Source of the DNA: an uncultured Clostridia bacterium | GTDB lineage: Bacteria > Bacillota > Clostridia > TANB77 > CAG-508 | NCBI GenBank assembly: GCA_948485625.1 | Contig: CAOMRW010000001.1 | Coordinates: 86,004 to 150,003 of the forward strand | DNA length: 64,000 nt | Reading direction: 5' to 3' | Shown: piece by piece, positions 1-8,392 of the stretch | Layout of the letters: the number at the start of each line of letters is the position of its first letter | Position numbering within the stretch: the first letter of the stretch is position 1 | Translations under genes and position numbers: made by a program | Notes under the pieces: generated by a model | What the model was told of the DNA's origin: nothing | What the model saw: only the letters and a program-made list of their open reading frames with translations | Databases searched by the model: none

Positions 1-170
1 TCTATTTCTTCTTTTATTTGGGCTTGTTCTGATTTTTCTTTTGACTCTTTTGCTCTTTCAAATAATCCATTTCCTGTCAGACTTGCTATTGATATTCCTG
101 CTAAGATTAGTAGGATTATTATTGTTATTATTAATGCAATTAATGTAATACCTTTACTTTGTTTTTTCAT
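1..170 (-). CDS. Pilin-like surface protein, N-terminal part (cut by left edge)
   Basis: The first 56 residues of a gene that runs off the left edge. The ATG at 168-170 follows AGGAGGAAT at a normal distance. A short basic leader (MKKQSKG) is followed by a hydrophobic helix, ITLIALIITIIILLILAGIS, and then a charged helix beginning FERAKESKEKS. This is the prepilin-type N-terminal cleavage/methylation segment of type IV pilins and pseudopilins. The usual Glu at position 5 of the mature helix is Ala (ITLIA). The sequence is nearly the same as the start of the gene at 505-2214, so both belong to one family. The C-terminal head is not visible, so its binding or structural role is unknown. Surface location is inferred from the family. 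Confidence 0.8.
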   Translation of the reverse strand, partial: MKKQSKGITLIALIITIIILLILAGISIASLTGNGLFERAKESKEKSEQAQIKEEI

Positions 171-211
171 TCTTTTTTATTCCTCCTTTGTATTTTCTAG
201 TTACATATCTG

Positions 212-300
212 ATTACAAATTCACTTTCTTCTTTTGTATAAGATATTTATTTCTCTCTTCTTTTGGACAACTACTTTAATTATATATTTACTTATTTTTC
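212..300. repeat. Imperfect repeat upstream of pilin-like gene, copy 1
   Basis: About 85 bp lying 40-130 bp upstream of the first pilin-like gene. It aligns with 2354-2440, sharing blocks such as CAAATTCACT, TTCTTTTGTATAA and TTTGGACA followed by TTAATTATATAT. A degraded third match sits near 13722-13770. It may be a promoter or leader region duplicated with the pilin genes. The rest of 171-440 is AT-rich and shows no gene. Confidence 0.55.
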
Positions 301-440
301 ATAACAAGAAAAGTTATTGTTTTTTTGTGTTTACTTTTTACATAATATTAATAATCGACTCTTTTGAAGTCTTTTAAAATAAGTCTTCAATGTACTTTTC
401 GTAATAATTTTTATTTTATTAAATACTTTCTGTCATAATA

Positions 441-487
441 AAAAGTGTAATAATTAATTATTGATTTTAATTAGCTATTACACTTTT
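441..487 (-). terminator. Intrinsic terminator of pilin-like gene
   Basis: A 12-bp perfect stem (AAAAGTGTAATA with TATTACACTTTT) followed on the minus strand by a T-rich tract. It lies 18 bp past the stop codon of the pilin-like gene at 505-2214. Confidence 0.75.
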
Positions 488-504
488 ATGTTCAAAATAA
501 CTAT

Positions 505-2214
505 TTATTCTGTTTTATATACTTCATAAACTATAGGTTCTGAAGTATATGTTGCTCTTATTCCTATATATTTAACATCTTCTGTTATTGTTATGGTATC
601 AGTTACCCCTCCAACACCATCGACTATATAAGTACTATTATAAATATCTGCAAAAGGATATGAATGTCCATCACTTCTAAAATCTCTATATCCATACAAC
701 CATAGCTTTGTTCCTCCATTGCCTTCACCTTTAATTTTCCATGTTGTTCCTATAGCACTACTATCAACTTCAAATAGAAAACCTGAATAGTCTTTAGCTT
801 GTACTCTTTCTTCTAAATTTCCATCAAATAAAGTTTTAGGAGCTGCTCCATTTCCATAACATTCTCCTGCACTTAAATCTAATGCATATGTTACTTTATT
901 TCCTTCTACTTTTTTTACATTTTTTATTCCATCTGATGTAAGTATTGGATATTCAAGTGCTCCATAAGCCTTTATAGATACCTCATAAATTTCTAGATAT
1001 ACATCTGAATATATTACTATAGATTTCGTATTTTCTGGTATTATTGCTGTTGTATCATTAATAATTCCTGTTCCTACACTTGAAGTTTTATATGTTTTTA
1101 TTAAATTGTTGTTTGAGTCTAAATATGCTATATTTAATTGTCTTTCATAACCACTTGTTGTTCTAAATAATCTAAATTTAATACTCATATTTGTACTCCA
1201 TGTTGTTTCATCCACTAAAAATTTAGCATTATAAGTTTCTCCAATACCTTGAATATTTGAATATGGATAATCAAATACTGTTTCATTATTACCATCATAA
1301 CTTTCTGGTCTTAAATAATTCTGTGATATTGTTAATGTTTTTTCTGCTATTTCTGATTCTAATTTACTTTCACTTTCTATTACACTTTTTGCTTCTATTT
1401 TTGTACTACTTGTTGTTATTTTTCCTGTATATAATTTCCAATCTCCACCATCTTCTCTGTAATAGTTTTTAATAATATTGCTATCATCATATTTTACTTC
1501 TATTACATATTGACCTGCTTTAATTTCTGTTGATGTAAATAGAGGATATCCGCCTTCTTGTACTATAGTAATTTCTGGTGTTGCAGGTTTAATATTTATA
1601 ATATCTTTTGTATTTTTTCCTTTTCTTCCTGTCGATGATATTGCTTTAAATACATAGCTTCCGCTTTTATTTACTGTGAATGTTGTTTCTGCTCCACTTG
1701 TTTCTGTTCCATCTGGCTTTATTATCTTCTCTATTGTTCCATCTGATACTGTTGCAGTTGCTGTTATTATTACTTCTGTTGCTCCAATGTCTGTTGTGTT
1801 TACTGAAAATGTTATTGTTGGTTTTTCTCCACTCATTGGTCCATTTATTTCTACATTTAAATCTTTGTCTATTGTATAGCCATAATCCTTATATTCTCCT
1901 TCTATTTCTTCTCCATTTAATTCGGCTTCTATATCTTTTAGTTTATTAGGTAATTCTTTTTCTAGTAATTCTAATGTTACATTGTTTCCTTTTGATGTTT
2001 CTTCTATTTGTATGTCCATTATTGCCATTTCTATTTCTTCTTTTATTTGAGCTTCTAAAGATTTCTCTTTTGATTCTTTTGCTCTTTCAAATAGTCCACT
2101 TCCTGTTAAAGAAGCTATTGATATTCCTGCTAAGATTAGTAAGATTATTATTGTTATTACTAATGCAATTAATGTTATGGCTTTTTGATTTTTGATTTTT
2201 AATTTTTTATTCAT
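505..2214 (-). CDS. Pilin-like protein with Ig-like and variable C-terminal domains
   Basis: 569 residues. The start at 2212-2214 (MNKKLKIKNQKAITL) was chosen because AAAGAGGAG sits just upstream; an in-frame ATG 18 codons earlier has no such site. Residues 10-35 form the prepilin-type helix, with Ala where pilins have Glu5. Residues 36-130 form the family's common charged stem (ERAKESKEKS, MAIMDIQIEE, GNNVTLE, YTID). Residues ~140-330 read as two bacterial Ig-like modules (KPTITFSVNTTD, ATPEITIV), and the rest is a beta-rich head I do not recognise. It is probably exported and shown on the surface as a pilus-like or adhesin protein. No pilus assembly genes are nearby. A consensus promoter with a palindrome at the start site lies upstream, and a terminator follows. 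Confidence 0.8.
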   Translation of the reverse strand: MNKKLKIKNQKAITLIALVITIIILLILAGISIASLTGSGLFERAKESKEKSLEAQIKEEIEMAIMDIQIEETSKGNNVTLELLEKELPNKLKDIEAELNGEEIEGEYKDYGYTIDKDLNVEINGPMSGEKPTITFSVNTTDIGATEVIITATATVSDGTIEKIIKPDGTETSGAETTFTVNKSGSYVFKAISSTGRKGKNTKDIINIKPATPEITIVQEGGYPLFTSTEIKAGQYVIEVKYDDSNIIKNYYREDGGDWKLYTGKITTSSTKIEAKSVIESESKLESEIAEKTLTISQNYLRPESYDGNNETVFDYPYSNIQGIGETYNAKFLVDETTWSTNMSIKFRLFRTTSGYERQLNIAYLDSNNNLIKTYKTSSVGTGIINDTTAIIPENTKSIVIYSDVYLEIYEVSIKAYGALEYPILTSDGIKNVKKVEGNKVTYALDLSAGECYGNGAAPKTLFDGNLEERVQAKDYSGFLFEVDSSAIGTTWKIKGEGNGGTKLWLYGYRDFRSDGHSYPFADIYNSTYIVDGVGGVTDTITITEDVKYIGIRATYTSEPIVYEVYKTE

Positions 2215-2234
2215 CTTTTTCTCCTCTTTCGTTT

Positions 2235-2255
2235 TATACAGGAACTTCCTGTATA
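2235..2255. promoter_or_regulatory. 21-bp palindromic operator candidate
   Basis: A perfect palindrome, TATACAGGAA-C-TTCCTGTATA. It begins a few bases downstream of the -10 box and covers the expected transcription start of the pilin-like gene. The loop is too small for a good RNA hairpin, so a protein-binding operator is more likely. The binding protein is not known. Confidence 0.55.
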
Positions 2256-2258
2256 TTA

Positions 2259-2287
2259 AATATAACACAATATTTATTTTTATTCAA
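2259..2287 (-). promoter_or_regulatory. Sigma-A type promoter of pilin-like gene
   Basis: Read on the minus strand: TTGAAT (-35, 2282-2287), 17-bp spacer, TATATT (-10, 2259-2264), 45 bp upstream of the start codon. Confidence 0.65.
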
Positions 2288-2353
2288 TCTTTAAATTTGA
2301 TGTTATATTATTGTAAATTAACTGAAATATTTCTGTAATACTCTCTTTTCTAT

Positions 2354-2440
2354 TGTTTGCAAATTCACTGTCGTTCTTTTGTATAAAATATTTGTAGCTC
2401 ACTTTCTTTGGACAGTTATCTTAATTATATATTTTATTAA
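2354..2440. repeat. Imperfect repeat upstream of pilin-like gene, copy 2
   Basis: Second copy of the ~85-bp sequence at 212-300, 140-225 bp upstream of the pilin-like gene ending at 2214. Apart from this repeat and the promoter, 2215-2669 is AT-rich and I see no gene in it. Confidence 0.5.
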
Positions 2441-2669
2441 TTTTATATGCAATGAAAATTCTAGTTTCAGTAAGTATTTTTTGACATAATATCATTTTCT
2501 TTTTAATTTTTTATATTATTGCAGGTTGTTTCTGTAAAAAATTGTAAATTTCTATTATATAATGCATATTATAAAAATTATTTAACCTATTAATATTACA
2601 AATTTAGCTATTTTTGCATATAGTTTATATTTTATAGGTTAATTATTTATGGAGGATTAGTTAGATATT

Positions 2670-2930
2670 ATGAAAGTAAAAACATTAAATGGTAATCTAA
2701 ACATTGTTGGTAGAAATTTAAAAAAATATAGAATGCTAAAGAAATTTTCTCAACCAGAAATATGTAGACAATTAGATTTAATTGGTGTAACTATGTATAA
2801 TTGTGATATCTATGAGATTGAATATGGAAAGAAAACTGTTAAGGATTTTGAAGCTTTAGCTTTTTGTAAAGTTTTAGGAATTTCTTTAGATGATTTATAT
2901 TCTGATACAGATAAATATTATGAAGCTTAA
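2670..2930 (+). CDS. Small XRE-type helix-turn-helix protein
   Basis: 86 residues, one domain. Residues 14-70 follow the Cro/CI HTH_3 pattern: GRNLKKYRMLKKFSQPEI, then DIYEIEYGKKTVKDFEAL and a C-terminal LGISLDDLY. It probably binds DNA as a dimer; the target is unknown. GGAGG lies 14 nt before the ATG, a rather long spacing. It is convergent with the Fic gene and shares a terminator hairpin with it. It could regulate the pilin-like genes or the Fic gene, but nothing in the sequence shows this. Confidence 0.75.
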   Translation: MKVKTLNGNLNIVGRNLKKYRMLKKFSQPEICRQLDLIGVTMYNCDIYEIEYGKKTVKDFEALAFCKVLGISLDDLYSDTDKYYEA

Positions 2931-2964
2931 AAAATGTTGGATTTATTTATTTCCAACATTTTTT
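2929..2964. terminator. Bidirectional terminator
   Basis: AAAAAATGTTGG pairs with CCAACATTTTTT around a 12-nt loop between two convergent genes. It gives a T-tract in both directions and overlaps the 3' end of the Fic gene. Confidence 0.8.
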
Positions 2965-3698
2965 ATTTGATCTATTATTTTATTTATTTCATCAAGTCTT
3001 TTTTCTTCCATTTTCTCTATTTGTATCTTAAACATTTCTAAGTCTCCAGTAGTAGCATATGTATCTAATGCATCATAATATTCTAGTCTATCTTCTACCC
3101 TTATACTAATTGGTAAAAATTCATCAGACATTAATTGGTAATTCATTAGTAATCTTGATGTTCTTCCATTTCCGTCTGGGAATGGATGTATTTTTACAAA
3201 TTCAGCATGTGTCCATGCGGCTAATTCTATTGTATCCATTTTTTCTCTGTTTATCTTTAAGTCCTCATAAAATAATTTCAATTGATTATACATATCATTT
3301 GGTGTTGGTGGCGTATGTTTTGCACCTGTTATTATAACATCTGTACTACGATAAATTCCACCTTGCATTATGTTATCTGTTAATATTTCATGTATATCTT
3401 TTATTATATTTTCATTTAGTTCTTCTTTTTTTTCAATACATCTTTTTACATATTCAAATGCTTTATTATGATTTATAACTTCATATATTTCTCTTAATCT
3501 TTTTCCTCCTATTGATATATTATCTTCTAAGACTGTTTTTGTTTCAATAAGAGTTAATGTATTTCCTTCTATTGTTGTTGAATTATATGTAAAATCAATA
3601 TCAAATGCTTTGTCAATTTTCTCTTTTAGTTCGTTTGTTATTATTTCTTTATTCTTATTATAGAAATCTTTCTTTTTTAATAAAGCTGAATTTATCAT
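2943..3698 (-). CDS. Fic family protein (AMP-transferase type)
   Basis: 251 residues. The Fic motif is complete at residues 171-182 (HPFPDGNGRTSR), including the catalytic His and the Arg that holds phosphate, so an AMP-transfer activity is expected. Residues 40-45 (STTIEG) match the inhibitory (S/T)xxxE(G/N) motif and lie N-terminal to the Fic core, which is the arrangement of self-inhibited class II Fic proteins. The protein substrate cannot be told. No separate antitoxin gene is adjacent, in line with built-in inhibition. It is convergent with the HTH gene and downstream of fhs with a 50-bp gap. Confidence 0.88.
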   Translation of the reverse strand: MINSALLKKKDFYNKNKEIITNELKEKIDKAFDIDFTYNSTTIEGNTLTLIETKTVLEDNISIGGKRLREIYEVINHNKAFEYVKRCIEKKEELNENIIKDIHEILTDNIMQGGIYRSTDVIITGAKHTPPTPNDMYNQLKLFYEDLKINREKMDTIELAAWTHAEFVKIHPFPDGNGRTSRLLMNYQLMSDEFLPISIRVEDRLEYYDALDTYATTGDLEMFKIQIEKMEEKRLDEINKIIDQIKNVGNK

Positions 3699-3752
3699 TA
3701 TTATATCCTTTCTTTTTGATATATCTATCTTTATGCTTTACAATTTTTATCT

Positions 3753-5414
3753 TTAAAAAATACCAACAATATCTCCATTCCTATCAATATCAATATTTTC
3801 AGCAGCAGGTACTCTTGGTAGTCCTGGCATTGTCATTATTTTTCCTGAAATTGCAACAACAAATCCTGCTCCTGCTTTTAAATTTATATCTCTTATAGTA
3901 ATTTTGAAAGGCTCTTTACATTCTAAGTTTTTAGCATCATCTGAGAATGAATATTGAGTTTTTGCGATGCATACTGGTAAATTTCCAAATCCTAGACTCT
4001 CAATTCTGTCTATTTCCTTTTGGGCTTCTTCTGAAAATTCAACTCCTATAGCACCATATATTTCTCTTGCCACTTTTTCTATTTTTGTTTTTATATCATC
4101 TTGTAAATCATAAGTAAATTTAAAGTCTTCTTGTTTTTCTGTTAAAGATACTAATTTTTGTGCAATATCCACTGCACCTTCTCCACCTTTTGCCCAACCT
4201 TCAACAAGACTTACTTCTATTCCTTTATTTTTCATTTCTTCTTGTATATATTCTATTTCGTTTTCAATATCTGTACTATATCTATTTATTGCAACTATAA
4301 CATTTAGTCCAAATTTATCTTTTATGTTTTCTATATGTTTATATAAGTTACTCATTCCATTTTTTAGTCCATCTAAATTTTCTTCTTGAATTTTATCTTT
4401 TTCAATTCCACCATGATATTTTAATGCTTTTATTGTTGCAACAATTACAACTGCATTTGGTTTTATTCCTGCTTTTCTACATTTTATATCTAAGAACTTT
4501 TCAGCTCCTAAATCTGCACCAAATCCAGCTTCAGTAATTGTATAATCTGCTAATTTCATTGCCATTTTTGTTGCAATTATACTATTACATCCATGTGCTA
4601 TATTAGCAAATGGCCCTCCATGTAATATTGCTGGTGTATGTTCTAATGTTTGTACTAAATTAGGTTTTATTGCATCTTTTAAAAGTACTGTCATTGCACC
4701 TTCTGCTTTTAAGTCTTTTGCATATATAGGTTTTTTATTTGAATTATATCCTATAATTATATTTCCTAATTTTTCTTTTAAATCTTCAATATCTTTTGAC
4801 AAACATAATATTGCCATAATTTCAGATGCAACAGTAATATCAAATCCATCTTCTCTTGGAACTATATTTTTCTCTCCTGATAGCCCTGTTTGAACTTTTC
4901 TTAATTGTCTATCATTTAAATCAACACATCTTTTCCATGTAACTTCTTTAATATCTAATTCGTTTCCAAAATAAATGTGATTATCTATTATACTTGATAG
5001 TAAATTATTTGCTGCTGTCATTGCATGAATATCTCCAGTAAAATGAAGATTAATATCTTCCATTGGTGCAACTTGGACATGTCCACCTCCAGTTGCGCCT
5101 CCTTTTATTCCAAACACAGGTCCTAAAGATGGTTCTCTTAATGCTAATATAGATTTTTTTCCTATTTTTGAAAATCCATCTGCAATAGCTATTGATACTG
5201 TTGTTTTTCCTTCTCCTAATGGTGTTGGATTAATAGCTGTTACTAATATCAATTTTCCGTCTTTTTTATCTTTTAACTCCTCAAATAGTGAATTAGATAT
5301 TTTTGCTTTATACTTTCCATAACATTCTATATATTCTTCATTAATATCTAATTTTTGTGCAATATCATTTATTTTATTTAGTTTTGTATTTCTTGCAATT
5401 TCTATATCAGTCAT
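3753..5414 (-). CDS. fhs: Formate--tetrahydrofolate ligase
   Basis: 553 residues, the usual length. It joins formate to tetrahydrofolate at the cost of ATP, giving 10-formyl-THF in the cytoplasm for one-carbon metabolism. The ATP-binding loop TPLGEGKTT is at about 64-72, followed by SLGPVFGIKGGATGGG and GGPFANIAHGCNS, both strongly conserved in this family. The C-terminus MTMPGLPRVPAAENID is also typical. AAAGGAGATG precedes the start. 10-formyl-THF is the donor used by Fmt, encoded about 5 kb away. No other Wood-Ljungdahl genes are in the window, so a role beyond one-carbon supply cannot be claimed. Confidence 0.96.
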   Translation of the reverse strand: MTDIEIARNTKLNKINDIAQKLDINEEYIECYGKYKAKISNSLFEELKDKKDGKLILVTAINPTPLGEGKTTVSIAIADGFSKIGKKSILALREPSLGPVFGIKGGATGGGHVQVAPMEDINLHFTGDIHAMTAANNLLSSIIDNHIYFGNELDIKEVTWKRCVDLNDRQLRKVQTGLSGEKNIVPREDGFDITVASEIMAILCLSKDIEDLKEKLGNIIIGYNSNKKPIYAKDLKAEGAMTVLLKDAIKPNLVQTLEHTPAILHGGPFANIAHGCNSIIATKMAMKLADYTITEAGFGADLGAEKFLDIKCRKAGIKPNAVVIVATIKALKYHGGIEKDKIQEENLDGLKNGMSNLYKHIENIKDKFGLNVIVAINRYSTDIENEIEYIQEEMKNKGIEVSLVEGWAKGGEGAVDIAQKLVSLTEKQEDFKFTYDLQDDIKTKIEKVAREIYGAIGVEFSEEAQKEIDRIESLGFGNLPVCIAKTQYSFSDDAKNLECKEPFKITIRDINLKAGAGFVVAISGKIMTMPGLPRVPAAENIDIDRNGDIVGIF

Positions 5415-5440
5415 TTTATCTCATCTCCTTTTATATTTTC

Positions 5441-5882
5441 TTAAGCAATAATACCTACAATAATTCCAATTAAAGCTCCAACAAATACTTGTACTGGAGT
5501 ATGTCCTAACACTTCTACTAATTTTTCTGAAACTTGTACTCCAGTAAGTCCTGGTGTTTCAATAATTTTATTTAGTAATGTTGCTTGTTTTCCTGCTGCT
5601 CTTCTTATTCCACATGCATCGTACATAACAACTGCTGCTAATATTAATGATACAGCAAAAATAGGTGTATCTACTCCTTGATATTTTCCAATTAAAGTTG
5701 CTAGTCCTGTAACAATTGCTGAATGAGAACTTGGCATTCCGTCCTGCTCCAATTATTCTTTTAAAATTAAACTTCTTTGTTGTTACTAAATCATAAATTA
5801 CCTTAAATGTTTGAATAAAAAACCATAATAAAAATGGTATATATATATATTTATTTTGTATGGCTCCCATAAAATTATTCAC
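5441..5882 (-). pseudogene. Divergent PAP2 (DUF212) membrane protein, frame broken by one C
   Basis: A DUF212 protein in two frames. The first part runs from a likely GTG at 5880-5882 (GGGGAG upstream) through ALLWFFIQTFKVIYDL-like sequence to RIIGAG. The second carries GMPSSHSAIVTGLATL, YDACGIRRAAGKQA and HTPVQVFVGALIG, the hallmark motifs. The frames join exactly if the C (plus-strand G) at 5741 is skipped: GCA-GGA-C-GGA-ATG. The joined protein would be 146 residues, the normal length, with three to four membrane helices. The 0-frame codon at the break is CGG. The product is a predicted membrane phosphatase-like protein of unknown substrate. It lies 26 bp upstream of fhs. Confidence 0.8.
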
Positions 5883-5920
5883 TTTCTTAACTCCCCTTTT
5901 CAATATAATGAATGATATTT

Positions 5921-6145
5921 TTATTCATCTGCTATAAAATCTGTTTCTTCAATTTTTTCATCTTTTTTAAGCAAAATTGTTATCTTCTTTTCTGCTTCTT
6001 CTAAAATTTTATTACATTCTTTTGATATTTTTATTCCTTCTTCAAATTTAGATATTGATTCATCTAAATTTAATTCTCCTTTTTCTAATTCATTTACTAT
6101 ATTTTCTAAATTTTCGATATTTTCCTCGAAGTTTGATTTACTCAT
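5921..6145 (-). CDS. xseB: Exodeoxyribonuclease VII small subunit
   Basis: 74 residues. It matches the XseB pattern: FEENIENLENIVNELEKGEL, LDESISKFEEGIK, then a helical CNKILEEAEKKI. Several small subunits coat the XseA large subunit in exonuclease VII, which degrades single-stranded DNA in both directions. It follows xseA on the same strand, but a 169-residue gene and a long inverted repeat come between them. Confidence 0.93.
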   Translation of the reverse strand: MSKSNFEENIENLENIVNELEKGELNLDESISKFEEGIKISKECNKILEEAEKKITILLKKDEKIEETDFIADE

Positions 6146-6179
6146 TTATCATTTCTCCATTCTATTTTCCTATTCTCTA

Positions 6180-6227
6180 ACAGTTTTAATTTTATTATAT
6201 ATGTACCTATAATAAAATTAAAACTGT
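6180..6227. repeat. Long inverted repeat between gene 6241 and xseB
   Basis: A 19-bp perfect stem, ACAGTTTTAATTTTATTAT paired with its complement, around a ~10-nt loop. No T-tract follows on the minus strand, so it may be an RNA processing or stabilising hairpin inside the operon rather than a full terminator. Confidence 0.55.
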
Positions 6228-6240
6228 TGTAAAATAAGTT

Positions 6241-6750
6241 CTATTCTGTTACAGCTCCTGTTCTTATATTTACATTATATATAGTAACAATATTTCTATC
6301 TGTTGCATTTCTTACTGAAACTTCATATTCATCTTGATTTTTGATTTTTGCTTCAAATATATATGATTCTATAGAAATTCCCCATTCTTTCTGTGCTAAT
6401 TCTATAGCTGTTTTTTCATTATCTATTTCTACATTTCCAGTATTACTTTCTTGTTCTTCTTTTCCCACAATAGGATTATTTTGATTTGTATTAGTATTTT
6501 CATCATTATTTACATTTTCATTTGTTATTTCATTTTCTATTGTATTATCTTCTATTACTTCGTTATTTATAATATTTTCTTCATTTTTGTTTTGGTGTAC
6601 ATCATCAATATAATCTACCATACTATCCATTTCACTTTTTTGTTGATTTGACTTGTCATTTAATCCTTTTTTACTTATTCCTATTATAATTCCTGTAATA
6701 ATTGTTGCTACTATTACTATCCCTACTAATATTTTTTCTCCTGTTGTCAT
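6241..6750 (-). CDS. Membrane-anchored protein of unknown function
   Basis: 169 residues that I do not recognise. A single N-terminal membrane helix (about 5-25, ILVGIVIVATIITGIIIGIS) is followed by an Asn/Glu-rich, low-complexity linker (about 40-110). The C-terminal 55 residues look folded (TAIELAQKEWG, YEVSVRNATDRNIVTIYNVN) and resemble a PepSY/YcdB-type small domain; that likeness is only a guess. It would sit outside the membrane. It lies inside the xseA-xseB gene pair on the same strand, 17 bp after xseA. It is probably co-transcribed, but no link with exonuclease VII is known. Confidence 0.6.
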   Translation of the reverse strand: MTTGEKILVGIVIVATIITGIIIGISKKGLNDKSNQQKSEMDSMVDYIDDVHQNKNEENIINNEVIEDNTIENEITNENVNNDENTNTNQNNPIVGKEEQESNTGNVEIDNEKTAIELAQKEWGISIESYIFEAKIKNQDEYEVSVRNATDRNIVTIYNVNIRTGAVTE

Positions 6751-6767
6751 ATTTTTCTCTCCTTTTC

Positions 6768-7961
6768 CTATAAGATTTCTGCTTGTTTTTTTCCATCTAT
6801 AAATCTTATCTCTATTTTATCTCCTGTTTTTATATTTTCTTTGCTTTTTATTATTATCCCATTTTGTTCTACTAATGAATATCCTCTTGTTAATGTTTTT
6901 AAAGGACTTAATGCATCTAATTTTGAAACTAATTCTATATATTTTGTTTTTTCTTCTTTTTGTTTTGTTCTAACTATATTTTCTAATCTTTTTATTTGTG
7001 TATCTATTTTTAAATAATTGTCATTTATGTCCCTTAAGGGGTCTTTAAAAATTCTACTTGTCATACATTTTTCATATCTTAATTTCATTATTTCTATCTT
7101 TTTTATTAATGATAATCTTAATCTATTTTGATATGTATTTATTTTTTGTTTTATTTCATATATATCTGGAACAGCAAGTTCAGCTGCTGCTGAGGGTGTT
7201 GGTGCTCTTAAGTCTGCAACAAAGTCTGATATTGAAAAGTCAGTTTCATGTCCTACTGCTGATATTATTGGTATTTCTGAATTATAAATTGCATGTGCTA
7301 CTATTTCTTCATTAAATGGCCATAAATCTTCTAATGAACCTCCTCCTCTTGCTAGGATTAATACATCTGCTAATTTATTTTCATTCATAAATCTAATTCC
7401 TTCTGCAATTTTTTCTGCTGCACCATCTCCTTGTACAGGTACTGGATATAATTTTATGCATACATTTGGATTTCTTCTTGTACTTACATTTATTATATCT
7501 CTTATTACTGAACCTGTCTGTGATGTTAGAACTCCTATTGTATTTGGCATTTTAGGAATTTTCTTTTTATGTGTTTCATCAAAATATCCATCTTGTTCTA
7601 ATTGTTTTTTTAATTCTTCATATTTTTTATATAATATTCCTACACCATCTTCTTGCATTGCTTTTACATATATTTGATATACTCCATCTCTTTCAAATAC
7701 TGAAACTCCTCCAACTAAAAATACTTTCATTCCATCTTTTGGCATAAATTCTAGTCTTTGTGCATAACTTTTAAACATTATGCATTTTATTAATGAATTC
7801 TCATCTTTTAATGTAAAATACATGTGACCAGTGTAATGGTTTTTAAAATTAGATATTTCGCCTTTTACTAATATATTGTTTAAATATTCATCATCTGCTA
7901 TTTTATCTTTAATATAATTATTCAATTGGCTTACACTTATCGCCATACTTTCATAATTCAT
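6768..7961 (-). CDS. xseA: Exodeoxyribonuclease VII large subunit
   Basis: 397 residues. An N-terminal OB-fold (about 1-100, ISVSQLNNYIKDKI, VKGEISNFKNHYTGHMYF) is followed by the catalytic domain (GVLTSQTGSVIRDIINV, ILARGGGSLEDLWPFN, SAVGHETDFSI, DLRAPTPSAAAE) and a helical C-terminus with TRGYSLV. It is the nuclease subunit of exonuclease VII. It starts 3 bp after the nusB stop, so the genes are co-transcribed. The nusB-xseA-xseB order is common in Firmicutes. Confidence 0.95.
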   Translation of the reverse strand: MNYESMAISVSQLNNYIKDKIADDEYLNNILVKGEISNFKNHYTGHMYFTLKDENSLIKCIMFKSYAQRLEFMPKDGMKVFLVGGVSVFERDGVYQIYVKAMQEDGVGILYKKYEELKKQLEQDGYFDETHKKKIPKMPNTIGVLTSQTGSVIRDIINVSTRRNPNVCIKLYPVPVQGDGAAEKIAEGIRFMNENKLADVLILARGGGSLEDLWPFNEEIVAHAIYNSEIPIISAVGHETDFSISDFVADLRAPTPSAAAELAVPDIYEIKQKINTYQNRLRLSLIKKIEIMKLRYEKCMTSRIFKDPLRDINDNYLKIDTQIKRLENIVRTKQKEEKTKYIELVSKLDALSPLKTLTRGYSLVEQNGIIIKSKENIKTGDKIEIRFIDGKKQAEIL

Positions 7962-7964
7962 CTA

Positions 7965-8369
7965 CTACATATCCTTTACTATACTTGCTAATATTCCATT
8001 TACAAAGTTTTTAGATTTATCTTCACCATATTTTTTTGCAAGTTCTACTGCTTCATTTATTGCTACTTTATATGGTATATCATTATATTTTATTTCATAT
8101 ATTGCAAGCTTTAATATTGATAAATCCATTTTTGAAATTCTGTTTAATTTCCATTCTTCTTTTAAATTCTTCTCTATATCTTTTAATATTTGTTCTTCAT
8201 TTTTGTTTATTCCCAAAATTACATCAGAGATATATTTTATTGTTTCTTCTTCTTTTATTTCATTACTTTCAAAAAATAAATCTATTTGTTCTTGAATTTT
8301 CTCAGGTTTTTGAATTTCTAAGCTATATATTAATTTGAAAGCATTTTCTCTCATTGCTGATCTATTCAT
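7965..8369 (-). CDS. nusB: Transcription antitermination factor NusB
   Basis: 134 residues, all helical, the usual size. The family pattern shows in MNRSAMRENAFKLIYSLE at the start and LRISKMDLSILKLAIYEI-like and VAINEAVELAKKYG segments with the closing FVNGILASI. NusB pairs with NusE (S10) and binds boxA in rRNA leaders to prevent early termination. It follows DUF2273 by 23 bp and precedes xseA by 3 bp, which is a standard clostridial arrangement. Confidence 0.93.
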   Translation of the reverse strand: MNRSAMRENAFKLIYSLEIQKPEKIQEQIDLFFESNEIKEEETIKYISDVILGINKNEEQILKDIEKNLKEEWKLNRISKMDLSILKLAIYEIKYNDIPYKVAINEAVELAKKYGEDKSKNFVNGILASIVKDM

Positions 8370-8392
8370 TTTTTCTTCCTTCCACTTAAATA

